DNA of 64,000 bases from assembly GCA_024707225.1 (NCBI GenBank), contig JANQAE010000001.1, positions 1 through 64,000 on the forward strand. The letters are read 5' to 3'. Each line of letters begins with the position of its first letter. The first letter of the stretch is position 1. The notes beneath the pieces are model-generated. The model was not told where the DNA came from. It was given only the letters and a program-made list of their open reading frames with translations, and made no database searches. This document shows positions 23,648 to 33,111 of this stretch, one piece after another. The stretch comes from Dokdonella sp. (GTDB lineage: Bacteria > Pseudomonadota > Gammaproteobacteria > Xanthomonadales > Rhodanobacteraceae). Made by a program: the position numbers and the translations under genes.

Positions 23648-24951
23648 TGAAACGGCTACTGGCTTCCTTCGCGCTGGCGGCCGTTCTGTCGCCGGCCGTC
23701 GCCGCCGATGCGCCCGCCACGGCGCCCGTGCTGCTGACCGGCGCGGACCTCTACACGGTCAGCCACGGCGTGATTCCGGCCGGACAGCTGCTGATCCGCG
23801 ACGGCAAGATCGCCGCGCTCGGCCGCGACGTCGCGGCGCCGGCCGGCGCCACGCGGATCGATCTGGCCGGCAAGCGCATCTATCCGGGCCTGATCGCGGC
23901 CAACAGCATCCTCGGCCTGACCGAGGTCTCGGCGGTCCGCGCGACCAACGACTACAGCGAGGCCGGCGCCAGCACGCCGGAAGTACGCGCCGAGGTGGCC
24001 GTCAATCCGGACACCGAGCTGTGGCCGGTCGCGCGCGCCAATGGCGTGCTCAGCGCGCTGATCATGCCGCGCGCCGGCAGCGACGGCGTGATCGCCGGAC
24101 AGGCTGCGCTGATGCAGGCCGACGGCTGGACCTACGAGCAGATGACGGTCGCCGCCTCGGTCGGCATGGTCGTGGCCTGGCCGTCCGCGCGCGTGCCGGA
24201 CTGGCTGCCCGAGGACCGCAAGCAGCGCGTACGCGAAGGCGTGCAGAAGAAGCGCGACGCGCTCGATCGCGCGCTGCGCGACGCGCGTGCCTACCAGGCC
24301 GCCCGGCAGGCCGGCGCGGTCAGCGTCGCCGACCTGCGCGACGAGGCCCTGTTGCCGGTGCTCGAAGGCCGCATGCCGCTGCTGGTGCTCGCCAACGACG
24401 CCGTGCAGATCCGCGAGGCGCTGGCGTTCGCGGCGCGCGAGAAGCTGCGCATCGTGATCGTCGGCGGTGCCGACGCCTGGCGCATGGCCGCCGCGATCAA
24501 GGCCCAGGACGTGCCGGTGATCCTCGGCTCCTCGCACAACCTGCCGATGCGCCGCTGGGAAGGCTACGACACGGTGTTCGCGGCGGCCGGCCGGCTCGCC
24601 GCCGCCGGCGTGACGCTGGCGATCGCCAACGACGGCGACGCGATGTCGGCGATGAACGAGCGCAACCTGCCGTACCAGGCCGCGAGCTACGCCGCGCACG
24701 GTCTCGGCGCCGAGGCCGCGCTGCGTGCGATCACGCTGGCCCCGGCGCAGATCCTCGGCGTGGCCGACCGGCTCGGCTCGCTCGAGGCAGGCAAGGACGC
24801 GACGCTGTTCGTCGCCGACGGCGACATCCTCGACATCCGCGCGGTCGTCGAGCGCGCCTGGGTGGCCGGCCGCGAGGTCGACCTGGCCAACAAGCAGTCG
24901 CGCCTGTACCAGCAGTACCAGCGCAAGTACCGCGGCGAACCGAAGGGCTGA
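23647..24951 (+). CDS. Secreted amidohydrolase-family protein, partner of the preceding gene
   Basis: 434 residues starting MKRLLASFALAAVLSPAVAADA, a clear signal peptide. The fold is that of the amidohydrolase superfamily (GKRIYPGLIAANSILGL, LGSSHNLPMRRWEGYD, and the C-terminal LGSLEAGKDATLFVADGD). The usual HxH metal ligands are replaced: the equivalent of DAHTH reads AANSI. Catalysis may be lost or altered, and the protein may work with its translationally coupled neighbour. Earlier in-frame starts lie inside that gene and lack a signal sequence. Confidence 0.87.
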   Translation: MKRLLASFALAAVLSPAVAADAPATAPVLLTGADLYTVSHGVIPAGQLLIRDGKIAALGRDVAAPAGATRIDLAGKRIYPGLIAANSILGLTEVSAVRATNDYSEAGASTPEVRAEVAVNPDTELWPVARANGVLSALIMPRAGSDGVIAGQAALMQADGWTYEQMTVAASVGMVVAWPSARVPDWLPEDRKQRVREGVQKKRDALDRALRDARAYQAARQAGAVSVADLRDEALLPVLEGRMPLLVLANDAVQIREALAFAAREKLRIVIVGGADAWRMAAAIKAQDVPVILGSSHNLPMRRWEGYDTVFAAAGRLAAAGVTLAIANDGDAMSAMNERNLPYQAASYAAHGLGAEAALRAITLAPAQILGVADRLGSLEAGKDATLFVADGDILDIRAVVERAWVAGREVDLANKQSRLYQQYQRKYRGEPKG

Positions 24952-25035
24952 CACCCGGCCCCGTCCGCGATCGAGCGGGCGGGGCGCTATGGCATGCTGT
25001 CGACCCGGGCCGCGCCGCGCCCACGGACCGAGGCG

Positions 25036-25803
25036 ATGCCTGACTCGCTGCGCGCATTGATCTTCGACGTCGACGGCACGCTGGCCGACACCGAGCGTGA
25101 CGGCCATCGCGTCGCGTTCAACCGCGCGTTCGACGACGCAGGGCTGGCCTGGCGCTGGGACGAGAACGTCTACGGCCACTTGCTGCAGGTCGCCGGCGGC
25201 CGCGAGCGGCTGCTGCACTACATGGCCGACGCCCTGCCGACTTGGCCGCTCGACGAGCGCGAGGCGCTCGCCGAGCAGCTGCACCGCCGCAAGACCTCCC
25301 ATTACCTCGAGCTGGTCGAGCAGGGCGCGATCGCCTGGCGGCCCGGCGTGGTCCGGCTGCTCGAGGAAGCGCGCGACGCCGGCATCGCGCTGGCGATCGC
25401 GACCACGACGACGCGCGCCAATGTGCTCGCATTGTTCGAGCACGCCGGCTATGCCGACCTGCTCGAAGCGTTCGCGGCGATCGGCACCGCCGAGAACAGC
25501 GCGCGCAAGAAGCCCGATCCGGGCATCTATCACCACGTGCTCGAGCGGCTGGGCCTGCCCGCCGCGGAGTGCCTCGCGATCGAGGATTCGCGCGCGGGCC
25601 TGCTGGCCGCACGCGCCGCCGGCATTCCGACCGTGGTGACGTTCAACGACTACACGCGCGGTGAGGATTTCGAGGGGGCGCTGCGTGTGCTGCCGAGCCT
25701 GGTCGTGACCGGCGAACACCTCGACGAGGCGTCCGATGCCGCTGCTGAGCGCTTCGTCGGGCTGGCCGATCTGCGGCGCTGGTGGGCCGAGGCACCGCAT
25801 TGA
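25036..25803 (+). CDS. HAD-superfamily phosphatase, CbbY/phosphoglycolate-phosphatase-like
   Basis: 255 residues from the ATG at 25036 (MPDSLRALIFDVDGTLADTE). Motif I DVDGT has the nucleophile and acid/base aspartates near residues 10-12. The helical cap follows (residues ~20-90), motif II is TTTT near 132, motif III the lysine in ARKKPDPGIY, and motif IV EDSRAG. ERDGHRVAFNRAF after motif I is characteristic of the CbbY group, which dephosphorylates sugar bisphosphates. The exact substrate is not clear. Confidence 0.87.
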   Translation: MPDSLRALIFDVDGTLADTERDGHRVAFNRAFDDAGLAWRWDENVYGHLLQVAGGRERLLHYMADALPTWPLDEREALAEQLHRRKTSHYLELVEQGAIAWRPGVVRLLEEARDAGIALAIATTTTRANVLALFEHAGYADLLEAFAAIGTAENSARKKPDPGIYHHVLERLGLPAAECLAIEDSRAGLLAARAAGIPTVVTFNDYTRGEDFEGALRVLPSLVVTGEHLDEASDAAAERFVGLADLRRWWAEAPH

Positions 25804-25822
25804 GCGGGCATGACGGGCGGCG

Positions 25823-26422
25823 ATGAGCAGGCAAAAAGTGACACGCGCGTTTCTTTGGCTTGCGGTGCTGGTCGGCGGGCCGCTGCTCGGCGCGAAATTG
25901 TTCGACCTGCTCGTTCTGGCGGGTGCATGGAGTGCCGATCCGCCCGCATCGCTGGCAATGATGCCGTACGGCAAGGCCTGGCCCGTCGATACCGGCGTGT
26001 TCTTCATTCCGTTCTCGGCAGCCATGCTGGTCGCCGGCTTCGGTGCGTTGGCGGCCGGATGGCGTACCCCTTGGCGTTATCGCTGGATGCTGTGCCTGCC
26101 GTCGGTCGGCATTCTGCTCCTGCTCGTCCTGACCGTGGTCGCGTTCTGGCCGATGAACGCCGCGCTCTACTACCACGCGATCCACTCGGCCAAGGACACG
26201 ATCACGAATGCTCAGTCGATCGTGCTGGCGCAGCGCTGGATCACGCTGGACTGGGTTCGGGTAGCCGGAGCGGCCGCCGCCTTCGTTGCACCGTTATGCG
26301 CGCTGACGATGCCGTGGCCCGGAGAGCGCGCGCAGAACGACCCGCTCTGGGTACGCATTGCGCTCACGACGATGCTTGCGGGCGTGGCCGCTTTCGTCGT
26401 GTGGTTCGTGTCGAATATGTGA
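25823..26422 (+). CDS. Four-helix membrane protein, DUF1772-like
   Basis: 199 residues with four hydrophobic segments (about residues 9-30, 62-82, 91-112 and 146-165, with a further one near the C-terminus). The pattern FWPMNAALYYHAIHS followed by RWITLDWVRVAGAAAA resembles the DUF1772 family of small inner-membrane proteins, whose function in bacteria is not established. The start at 25823 is preceded by GGGCGGCG. It ends 52 bp before the tRNA-Ser 3' end. Confidence 0.7.
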   Translation: MSRQKVTRAFLWLAVLVGGPLLGAKLFDLLVLAGAWSADPPASLAMMPYGKAWPVDTGVFFIPFSAAMLVAGFGALAAGWRTPWRYRWMLCLPSVGILLLLVLTVVAFWPMNAALYYHAIHSAKDTITNAQSIVLAQRWITLDWVRVAGAAAAFVAPLCALTMPWPGERAQNDPLWVRIALTTMLAGVAAFVVWFVSNM

Positions 26423-26474
26423 TGGCATTCAGAACCAGGGCTGCGTGCGCTGGCGTCGCGTGCACGGCCGAGGT

Positions 26475-26564
26475 TGGCGGAGAGAGTGGGATTCGAACCC
26501 ACGGAAGGGGTGAACCTTCGCCGGTTTTCAAGACCGGTGCCTTAAACCGCTCGGCCATCTCTCC
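26475..26564 (-). tRNA. tRNA-Ser(UGA)
   Basis: Read on the minus strand, GGAGAGA (26564-26558) pairs with TCTCTCC, followed by discriminator G at 26478 and an encoded CCA (26477-26475). The anticodon loop CTTGAAA gives anticodon UGA. The long variable arm (GAAGGTTCACCCCTTC) is typical of serine tRNAs, and the T arm GTGGGTTCGAATCCCAC is standard. This is the only complete copy; four truncated copies of its 5' part lie immediately upstream. Confidence 0.97.
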
Positions 26565-27282
26565 GTCATTCAGACGCATCCATTGCGATGTAACCCGGCG
26601 AACGCCGGTTTGACTCGGGGCATCGTGCCCCTCGCCCTACGGGCCATCGGCCTGCGGCCGATGTTCGCTCCGGCGTCCTGCCTACGCGAGCAAGACCGGT
26701 GCCTTAAACCGCTCGGCCATCTCTCCGTCATTCAGACGCATCCATTGCGATGTAGCCCGGCGAACGCCGGTTTGACTCGGGGCATCGTGCCCCTCGCCCT
26801 ACGGGCCATCGGCCTGCGGCCGATGTTCGCTCCGGCGTCCTGCCTACGCGAGCAAGACCGGTGCCTTAAACCGCTCGGCCATCTCTCCGTTATTCAGACG
26901 CATCCATTGCGATGTAACCCGGCGAACGCCGGTTTGACTCAGGGCATCGTGCCCCTCGCCCTTCGGGCCATCGGCCGTTGGCCGATGTTCGCTCCGGCAT
27001 CCTGCCTACGCGAGCAAGACCGGTGCCTTAAACCGCTCGGCCATCTCTCCATTATTCAGACGCATCCATTGCGATGTAGCCCGGCGTCGCCGGTTTGACT
27101 CGGGACTTCCGGTCCCTCGCCCTTCGGGCCATCGGCCTTTGGCCGATGTTCGCTCCGGCATCCCTGCCTGCGCGAGCAAGACCGGTGCCTTAAACCGCTC
27201 GGCCATCTCTCCGTTGTTCCAGACGCATCCATTCCCTTGAAGACCGGCGACGCCAGTTTGACTCGGGGCATCGTGCCCCTCG
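26529..27282 (-). repeat. 162-bp tandem repeat array carrying truncated tRNA-Ser 5' segments
   Basis: Five copies of a 36-nt tRNA segment start at 26529, 26691, 26853, 27015 and 27177, an exact 162-bp period. The first is inside the intact tRNA-Ser; the other four contain only tRNA nucleotides 1-36, breaking off within the anticodon after TG, and continue into spacer sequence. Each ~126-bp spacer contains four inverted repeats and, in some copies, a GTAG head before a CCGGCG...CGCCGG palindrome, as in REP elements. The last copy decays after 27282. The orientation puts the truncated units upstream of the functional tRNA, so they would be transcribed with it. Confidence 0.93.
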
Positions 27283-27547
27283 TTCCCATTTCTCGGTCAA
27301 TCTGCTGCTTGCTCAGAGCGCCGCACGGCCGGCGGAGACTGTAGTCTTCGACGACGCATAGCACTCCGACGACTTCGCAGCTCGCAAACTGGCGCGTCCT
27401 CCCGCGAAGGCGCGACAGTCTACATGCTGGGCCAAAAGCGTGCGATCGGTCACCAAACGCGCGCTTGTGACGATTCTCTTGCGTTCTCGGGGTTGTCAGC
27501 CGGAAAGCTCGGGCGGAAACTGAACGCGTCGGTACAGGGGAGGGCAC
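27283..27547 (+). other. Spacer between repeat array and response regulator
   Basis: 265 bp without a credible gene. It should hold the promoter of the tRNA-Ser array (minus strand) and that of the response regulator (plus strand). TTGACC occurs on the minus strand near 27295 but without a good -10. A GGGGAGGG Shine-Dalgarno lies at 27537-27544, just before the regulator. Confidence 0.4.
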
Positions 27548-28202
27548 ATGATCCGAACAGTCTTGATCGACGATCACGAACTGGTCCGCACCGGTTTCAG
27601 GATGATCCTGGCCGCGCAGCCGGACATCACCGTGGTCGGAGAGGCGGCCGACGGCGAGAACGGACTCGCGCTGATCCGTCGCGAGAAACCCGATGTCGCC
27701 CTGGTCGATGTGCACATGCCGGGCCTGAGCGGTGTGGAGCTGACCGAGCGCGTGCAGCGCGCGAAGCTGCCGACGCGCATCATCATCCTGTCGATGGTCA
27801 GTGATTCGCCGTTTCCGCGGCGCCTGCTCGAAAGCTGGCGCGGGCGGCTATCTGACCAAGGGCTGCGCGGCCGAGGAGCTGTTGCGCGCGATCCGCGTGG
27901 TCGCCGACGGCCGGCGTTATCTGGCCCAGCATGTCGCCGAGCAGCTGGCGCTGAGTGCGCTGGACGGCCACGGCGGCGGGTCGCCGTTCGAGACGCTGAC
28001 GGCGCGTGAGCTGGAGGTCGCGATGATGCTCGCGCAGGGGCGCGAGATGCGCGAGATCGCGCAGGTCATGAATCTGAGCGCCAAGACCGTGGCGACCTAC
28101 AAGTACCGCCTGTTCGACAAGTTGCACATCGACAACACGGTCGCGCTGGCGCATCTGGCCGGCCAGCACGGGTTGATCGACCGCCCGTTGACCGCTCCCT
28201 GA
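27548..28202 (+). CDS. uvrY: GacA/UvrY-type response regulator, interrupted by an apparent 1-nt insertion
   Basis: This is a NarL/LuxR-type regulator: receiver domain MIRTVLIDDHELVRTGFRM with acidic pair D8-D9, phosphoacceptor D54 in LVDVHMPGLSG, and the switch sequence IILSMVSDSPFPRRLLE. The frame then breaks. The continuation AGAGGYLTKGCAAEELL, with the conserved lysine, and the C-terminal HTH (LTARELEVAMML, IAQVMNLSAKTVATYKYRLF) lies in the +1 frame. Removing one A from AAA at 27831-27833 joins them into 217 residues, the size of UvrY/GacA. Homologues, paired with BarA/GacS, control Csr-type small RNAs. The indel in a short A run is probably an error. Confidence 0.88.
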
Positions 28203-28322
28203 GCGGAATCCCTGTCGTTACACCGTGACGGCGGGCCGCGGTGGTCACGCCGCGCCGCGATGTGCCCGCAGTGCCGTCAGGCCCCGACGATCGCGTCGGG
28301 GCCTGGGGCGCAGGCGGGGGCC

Positions 28323-31300
28323 TCAGTCGGGCTTTTCTTCGCGCTTGGGCGCTGCGTTCGCCGCGTCGGACGAATCGCTGCGGCTGGCGGCCGGGCGCGA
28401 CAGCGGCAGCTCGGTCTGCGAGGCCGAGACGTCGGCCGGGCTCGAGGCCGGCGTCGAAGCCGCGGCTTGCGGACGGGCGGCGGCCGGCGTGGGCGTCGGG
28501 ATCGCTGCAGGTGCCGAGGCGGTCGGAGCCGGCGTCGGTTTCGGCGTCGAAGCCGACGCTGCGCTGGCCGAGGCCGGAGTCTGGCTCGACGTCGGTGCCG
28601 CAGCCGGTGCGGCGACCGGAGTCGGCGTCGGCACCGGCGCAGGAGCCGAAGCGACAGGCGGTGCCGGCGCACGCGTCGGGGCCGACGCGGCCGGCTGTGC
28701 CGGGCTCGGCGTCGCGATCGGGGCCGGGGTCGAAACCGGAGCAGAAGCGGACGCCGGATTCGACGCGGCGGCCGGTGCCGGCGTAGCGGTCGGAGCCGGT
28801 TTCGGCGTCGCGGCCGGAGCCGGAGTCGACACCGGTGCCGGCGTAGCGGTCGCGGCCGGCTTCGGCGCGGCGGGCGGTGCTGCATCGGTGCTCGCTGCGG
28901 GCGTGCGGATCGGTGCCGGCTGCGTCGGTGCCGGCGTACTCGCGGCCGGAGCCTGGCTCGGAGCCGGCGTCGCGACCGGTGACGGGGTCGGCGCAGGCGC
29001 GGCGGCCGGCGATGCAGTCGGTGCCGACGACGCGGGCGACGGCGTCGAGGTCACCGTCGCGCTCGCAGCCGGGCTCACAGTCGGGCTCGATGCCGGCGTC
29101 GGGATCGGCGAGGAGGCTGGAGAAGAAGCCGGAGACGAAGCCGCCGGGGCAGGGGACGAAGCCGGTGCGGGGCTGCCGGTCGAAGCGGAGGCCGGAGCCG
29201 AGGCCGCGACCGGAGCCTTGTCGGCCGGCGCCTTCTCAGCAGGTGCCTTGTCGCCGCCACCGAACGAGCCGGTGGCATCGGCCTGGATCGCCGCGGCGGG
29301 CACGGCGGCCGGCGTCGACTCGGGACGCGCCGCGGGCGCGCGCCGCGCCGCTGGGGTGGCCGGCGTGCCGCGATCGGCATCCTCGTCGTCGAAGTCGTCG
29401 GCGGTGCTGCTGTCGTTCGGCGGCAGCGTGCCGTCGGCGCCCTTGCGGTTGCGACGGCCACCGCGGCGGCCGCGACGGCGCGAACGGCCTTCGCCGGTCT
29501 TGCCTTCGCCGGATGCGGCATCGGCGCTCGGGGCGTCAGCGCTGGTGACGGTCGCGTCGACGGTCGTCGTCAGCTTCTCGTTCGGTGCCGATACGATCGA
29601 TGCGGGCTTGGCGGCGTCGCTCGACGGCGTGCCGGCGGCCGGATTCGACACGGCGGCGACGGTCGCCGCGGCGCCGGTGCCGGCAGCCGTGGTCGGCGTC
29701 GCTGCGACCGGCTTGGCGGGCGCATTGGCGCGCGGCTCGCCGGAGGCGGCGGCCGGACGGCTGTCGGGACGCTTGGACGGGCCGCGCTCGTTCGGACGGC
29801 CCGACTGCGGCGCGCCGGAACGGCTGCCGCGCTCGTTGCGATCACGCGAGGCGCCGTTGCCCTGGCCCTGGCCGCCGCGGCTCGAACCGGCTCCGCGACC
29901 TTCGCCACGGCCATCGCGGCTGTCGCGTCCGCCCGGTTTCGGACGATCACGGTCGCTGCGCTGCGCAGGCTTGTTCGAAACCGAAGCGGGCTTGGCCGCC
30001 GGCCTGGTCGCCGGTGCTTCCGGCGCGGCCGGTGCCGTGCGGAACCAGCCGATCAGGCGCGACAGCAGACCGCCGGCGGGGGCGGGGCGTGCGGCGGCCG
30101 GCGCCGCGACCGGGGCGGCCGTCGGTTCGACGTCGGCCTCGGCCTCGGCCTCCTCGCGCAGCGGCGCCGGCTGGGCCGGGACCACGCGCGTGACGGCCGG
30201 CTGCTCGGGTTCGACGCTGGGACGCGCCATCTGCGGCAGCTCGGTCGGCTGGACCGGCGTCAGGCGCTGGTAGCTCGGCTTGACGCTGTCTTCGCCGATG
30301 TCGGCGGCACGGAGGCGCTGGATTTCCAGATGCGGGGTCTCGAGCTTCTCGTCGGCGACGACGATGACCGCCACGTCCTGGCGCAGCTCGATCTCGGTCA
30401 GCTGCTTGCGCTTCTCGTTGAGCAGGAAGTTGGCGACGTCGGACGGCGCCTGCACCAGCACCTGGCCGGTGCTGTCCTTCATCGCATGCTCCTCGACCAG
30501 GCGCAGCGCCGAGAGCGACAGCGACTCGACGCTGCGGATGCGGCCGTGGCCGTCGCAGCGCGGGCAGACGATCTGGGTCGACTCGCCGAGGCTCGGGCGC
30601 AGCCGCTGGCGCGACATCTCGAGCAGGCCGAACTTGGAGATGCGGCCGAGCTGGACGCGCGCGCGGTCGAGCTTGAGCGCGTCGCGCAGCTTCTCCTCGA
30701 CCTCGCGCTGGTGCTTGGGGCTGTCCATGTCGATGAAATCGATCACGATCAGGCCGCCGGCGTCGCGGATGCGCAGCTGGCGCGCGATCTCGACCGCGGC
30801 CTCGCAGTTGGTGTTGAACGCGGTCTCCTCGATGTCGCCGCCCTTGGTCGAGCGCGCCGAGTTGATGTCGATCGCGGTCAGTGCCTCGGTCTGGTCGATC
30901 ACGATCGAGCCGCCGGAGGGCAGGCGCACCTGGCGCTCGAACGCGTTCTCGATCTGGGTCTCGATCTGGAAGCGCGAGAACAGCGGAACGGTGTCCTTGT
31001 ACAGCTTGAGCTTGCGCAGGTTGTTCGGCATGACCTGCTGCACGAACTCACGCGCGTCGTTGTAGAGGTCCTCGCTGTCGATCAGGATCTCGCCGATGTC
31101 GTTGCGCAGGTAGTCGCGCAGCGCGCGGATGATCAGGCGCGACTCCTGGTAGATCAGGAACGGCGCGTGGCGCGTGGTCGCGGCCTCGGAGATCGCCTTC
31201 CACAGCTGCAGCAGGTAGTCCAGGTCCCACTGCAGTTCTTCGGCGTCGCGGCCCATGCCGGCGGTCCGCACGATCAGGCCCATTTCCTCGGGCACGTTCA

Positions 31301-31769
31301 GGTGGTCGAGCGCTTCCTTGAGCGCCTGGCGGTCGTCGCCCTCGATCCGGCGCGACACGCCGCCGGCGCGCGGATTGTTCGGCATCAGCACCATGTAGCG
31401 GCCGGCCAGGCTGATGAACGTCGTCAGCGCCGCACCCTTGTTGCCGCGCTCTTCCTTGTCGACCTGGACCAGCAGCTCCTGGCCTTCCTTGAGCAGCTCG
31501 CGGATGCCGGCCTTGTTGTGGTCGGCGCCGGGCGAGAAGTACTGGCGGGAGATTTCCTTCAGCGGGAGGAAGCCGTGGCGTTCACCGCCGTACTCGACGA
31601 AACACGCTTCCAGGGACGGCTCGACCCGGGTGATGCGCCCCTTGTAGATGTTGGACTTCTTCTGCTCGCGGGACGGGATCTCGATGTCGAGGTCGTACAG
31701 GTTCTGGCCGTCGACGATGGCCACGCGCAACTCTTCACGCTGAGTTGCGTTGATCAACATGCGCTTCAT
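28323..31769 (-). CDS. rne: Ribonuclease E with very long P/A/S/T-rich tail
   Basis: 1148 residues. RNase E is the main endonuclease of mRNA turnover and rRNA/tRNA processing and scaffolds the degradosome. The catalytic half (residues 1-~510) is complete: [21 protein letters not shown], the S1 domain ([20 protein letters not shown]), catalytic aspartates in [11 protein letters not shown] and IDFIDMD, and the zinc-link CPRCDGHG. After an arginine-rich region (about 600-690, likely RNA binding) the last ~300 residues are almost only Pro, Ala, Ser and Thr. Recognisable RhlB, enolase or PNPase sites are not evident. The long plus-strand open frame over this tail is a codon-bias shadow. Confidence 0.95.
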   Translation of the reverse strand: MKRMLINATQREELRVAIVDGQNLYDLDIEIPSREQKKSNIYKGRITRVEPSLEACFVEYGGERHGFLPLKEISRQYFSPGADHNKAGIRELLKEGQELLVQVDKEERGNKGAALTTFISLAGRYMVLMPNNPRAGGVSRRIEGDDRQALKEALDHLNVPEEMGLIVRTAGMGRDAEELQWDLDYLLQLWKAISEAATTRHAPFLIYQESRLIIRALRDYLRNDIGEILIDSEDLYNDAREFVQQVMPNNLRKLKLYKDTVPLFSRFQIETQIENAFERQVRLPSGGSIVIDQTEALTAIDINSARSTKGGDIEETAFNTNCEAAVEIARQLRIRDAGGLIVIDFIDMDSPKHQREVEEKLRDALKLDRARVQLGRISKFGLLEMSRQRLRPSLGESTQIVCPRCDGHGRIRSVESLSLSALRLVEEHAMKDSTGQVLVQAPSDVANFLLNEKRKQLTEIELRQDVAVIVVADEKLETPHLEIQRLRAADIGEDSVKPSYQRLTPVQPTELPQMARPSVEPEQPAVTRVVPAQPAPLREEAEAEADVEPTAAPVAAPAAARPAPAGGLLSRLIGWFRTAPAAPEAPATRPAAKPASVSNKPAQRSDRDRPKPGGRDSRDGRGEGRGAGSSRGGQGQGNGASRDRNERGSRSGAPQSGRPNERGPSKRPDSRPAAASGEPRANAPAKPVAATPTTAAGTGAAATVAAVSNPAAGTPSSDAAKPASIVSAPNEKLTTTVDATVTSADAPSADAASGEGKTGEGRSRRRGRRGGRRNRKGADGTLPPNDSSTADDFDDEDADRGTPATPAARRAPAARPESTPAAVPAAAIQADATGSFGGGDKAPAEKAPADKAPVAASAPASASTGSPAPASSPAPAASSPASSPASSPIPTPASSPTVSPAASATVTSTPSPASSAPTASPAAAPAPTPSPVATPAPSQAPAASTPAPTQPAPIRTPAASTDAAPPAAPKPAATATPAPVSTPAPAATPKPAPTATPAPAAASNPASASAPVSTPAPIATPSPAQPAASAPTRAPAPPVASAPAPVPTPTPVAAPAAAPTSSQTPASASAASASTPKPTPAPTASAPAAIPTPTPAAARPQAAASTPASSPADVSASQTELPLSRPAASRSDSSDAANAAPKREEKPD

Positions 31770-32154
31770 TGTAGGTTCCTTTCACAAGCGCTCGACTGCT
31801 GCCGCGCGGCGCGCTGGAATCGTTCGCGCTGCGTCACCCGCATTTCGCGGGCATCGGCCTCAGGAGCGCCGTCTTGTTCGTTCAGTGCCCGCGCTTCCAC
31901 GCGCCGGCGGTCATGGGGTTGCCGCACATCCGGGACCCCCGCCGCCGTTCCGGCAACGGGCAATCTCCGACTCGAACCGCTACGATGCCCGCGCTTCCCG
32001 CCCAACGCTCCTACGGAGCCGGAGGGCGGTGCCCGACGGGTCGCCACGGTCGCGTGCGCCCCGAGGTTGCCGGGCTCCCCGACACGAAATGGGGGCTCGG
32101 AACTGGCGCAATGCGCCGCAGCATACTAACAGTGGACCCGGGAAATCTCCAATA
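31770..32154. promoter_or_regulatory. Divergent rne-rluC intergenic region
   Basis: 385 bp with no gene. On the minus strand it can hold a long rne 5' leader, as in E. coli, where RNase E cleaves its own leader to control its level. The region is rich in inverted GC segments (for example near 31985-32030), but I could not match a specific known leader hairpin. On the plus strand CATACTAAC near 32122-32130 may contain the rluC -10. Confidence 0.45.
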
Positions 32155-33111
32155 ATGACGCGCACTTCGGCCGATTCGCCCGAGGCAATCCCGGTTCCGG
32201 GCGTACAGAAGGTGGCCGTGCCGGCCGATCGGGAGGGGCAGCGCCTCGACAACTTCCTCGCGACCCGCCTGAAGGGGGTGCCCAAGAGCCTGATCTATCG
32301 GCTTTTGCGGACCGGACAGGTGCGCGTGAACGGCAAGCGCGCCAAGCCGGACCAGCGTCTGGTGGCCGGGGACGAGGTGCGGCTGCCGCCGGTCCGGACC
32401 GCCGAGCGCGACACCGCGGCACCGCCGCCCGAGCAGGCTGAACGCGTCGAGGCGACGATCATCCACGAGGATCGCGACTTTCTGGTCATCGACAAGCCGT
32501 CCGGCGTCGCCAGCCACGGCGGCAGCGGCGTCAGTTTCGGCGCGATCGAGCTGCTGCGCGCGGCGCGCCCGCGCGACACGCTGGAGCTGGTGCACCGGCT
32601 CGACCGCGACACCAGCGGCGTGCTGGTGCTCGCGCGGCGGCGCTCGGCGCTGACCGCGCTGCAGACCGAGATCCGCGAGGGGCGCGTCAGCAAGCATTAT
32701 CTGGCTCTGCTCGAGGGGCGCCTGCCGCAGGCGCGGCTGACCGTCGACGCGCCGCTGCGCAAGTCGGTGCTGCAGGGCGGCGAGCGCATGGTCCGGGTCG
32801 ACCCGGACGGCAAGCCGTCGCGCTCGCACCTGCGCCAGGTCGAGCAGTACGCGGACGCGACGTTCACGCAGATCGCGCTGGAGACCGGCCGCACCCACCA
32901 GATCCGCGTCCACTGCGCGCACATCGGCCATCCGCTGGCCGGCGACGAGAAGTACGGCTCGCGCGAGTTCAACCGGCGCATGCGCGAGGCCGGCCTGCGC
33001 CGGTTGTTCCTGCATGCGGCGCGCTTCGAGTTCTCGATCGGCGAGCGCAGCTACGGGTTCTCGGCGCCGCTGCCCGACGCGCTGCGCGAGGTGCTCGACC
33101 GGCTCAGCTGA
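32155..33111 (+). CDS. rluC: 23S rRNA pseudouridine synthase RluC
   Basis: 318 residues from the ATG at 32155 (MTRTSADSPEAIPVPG). RluC converts three uridines of 23S rRNA (955, 2504 and 2580 in E. coli) to pseudouridine. An S4 domain (GQRLDNFLATRL...KSLIYRLLRTGQVRVNG, residues ~28-70) precedes the RluA-type catalytic domain with HRLDRDTSGVLVLA, whose aspartate is the nucleophile, and RTHQIRVHCAHIGHPLAGD. The divergent position next to rne is the usual gammaproteobacterial arrangement. The longer upstream frame has no homology-like sequence. Confidence 0.92.
   Translation: MTRTSADSPEAIPVPGVQKVAVPADREGQRLDNFLATRLKGVPKSLIYRLLRTGQVRVNGKRAKPDQRLVAGDEVRLPPVRTAERDTAAPPPEQAERVEATIIHEDRDFLVIDKPSGVASHGGSGVSFGAIELLRAARPRDTLELVHRLDRDTSGVLVLARRRSALTALQTEIREGRVSKHYLALLEGRLPQARLTVDAPLRKSVLQGGERMVRVDPDGKPSRSHLRQVEQYADATFTQIALETGRTHQIRVHCAHIGHPLAGDEKYGSREFNRRMREAGLRRLFLHAARFEFSIGERSYGFSAPLPDALREVLDRLS

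Noticed and set aside
26475..26564. tRNA-Ser copies as attachment-site duplications of an integrated element
   Set aside because: Integration duplicates the tRNA 3' end, whereas here the 5' part is repeated at a fixed short period and no integrase gene is nearby.
26583..27098. A 171-codon frame with three near-identical protein repeats
   Set aside because: The repeats are translations of the 162-bp tRNA array; the frame has no ribosome-binding site and crosses tRNA segments.
28225..30273. A 682-codon Gly/Ala/Val-rich frame on the plus strand opposite the RNase E tail
   Set aside because: It is the reverse complement of P/A/S/T codons in rne and has no start signal; rne itself is certain.
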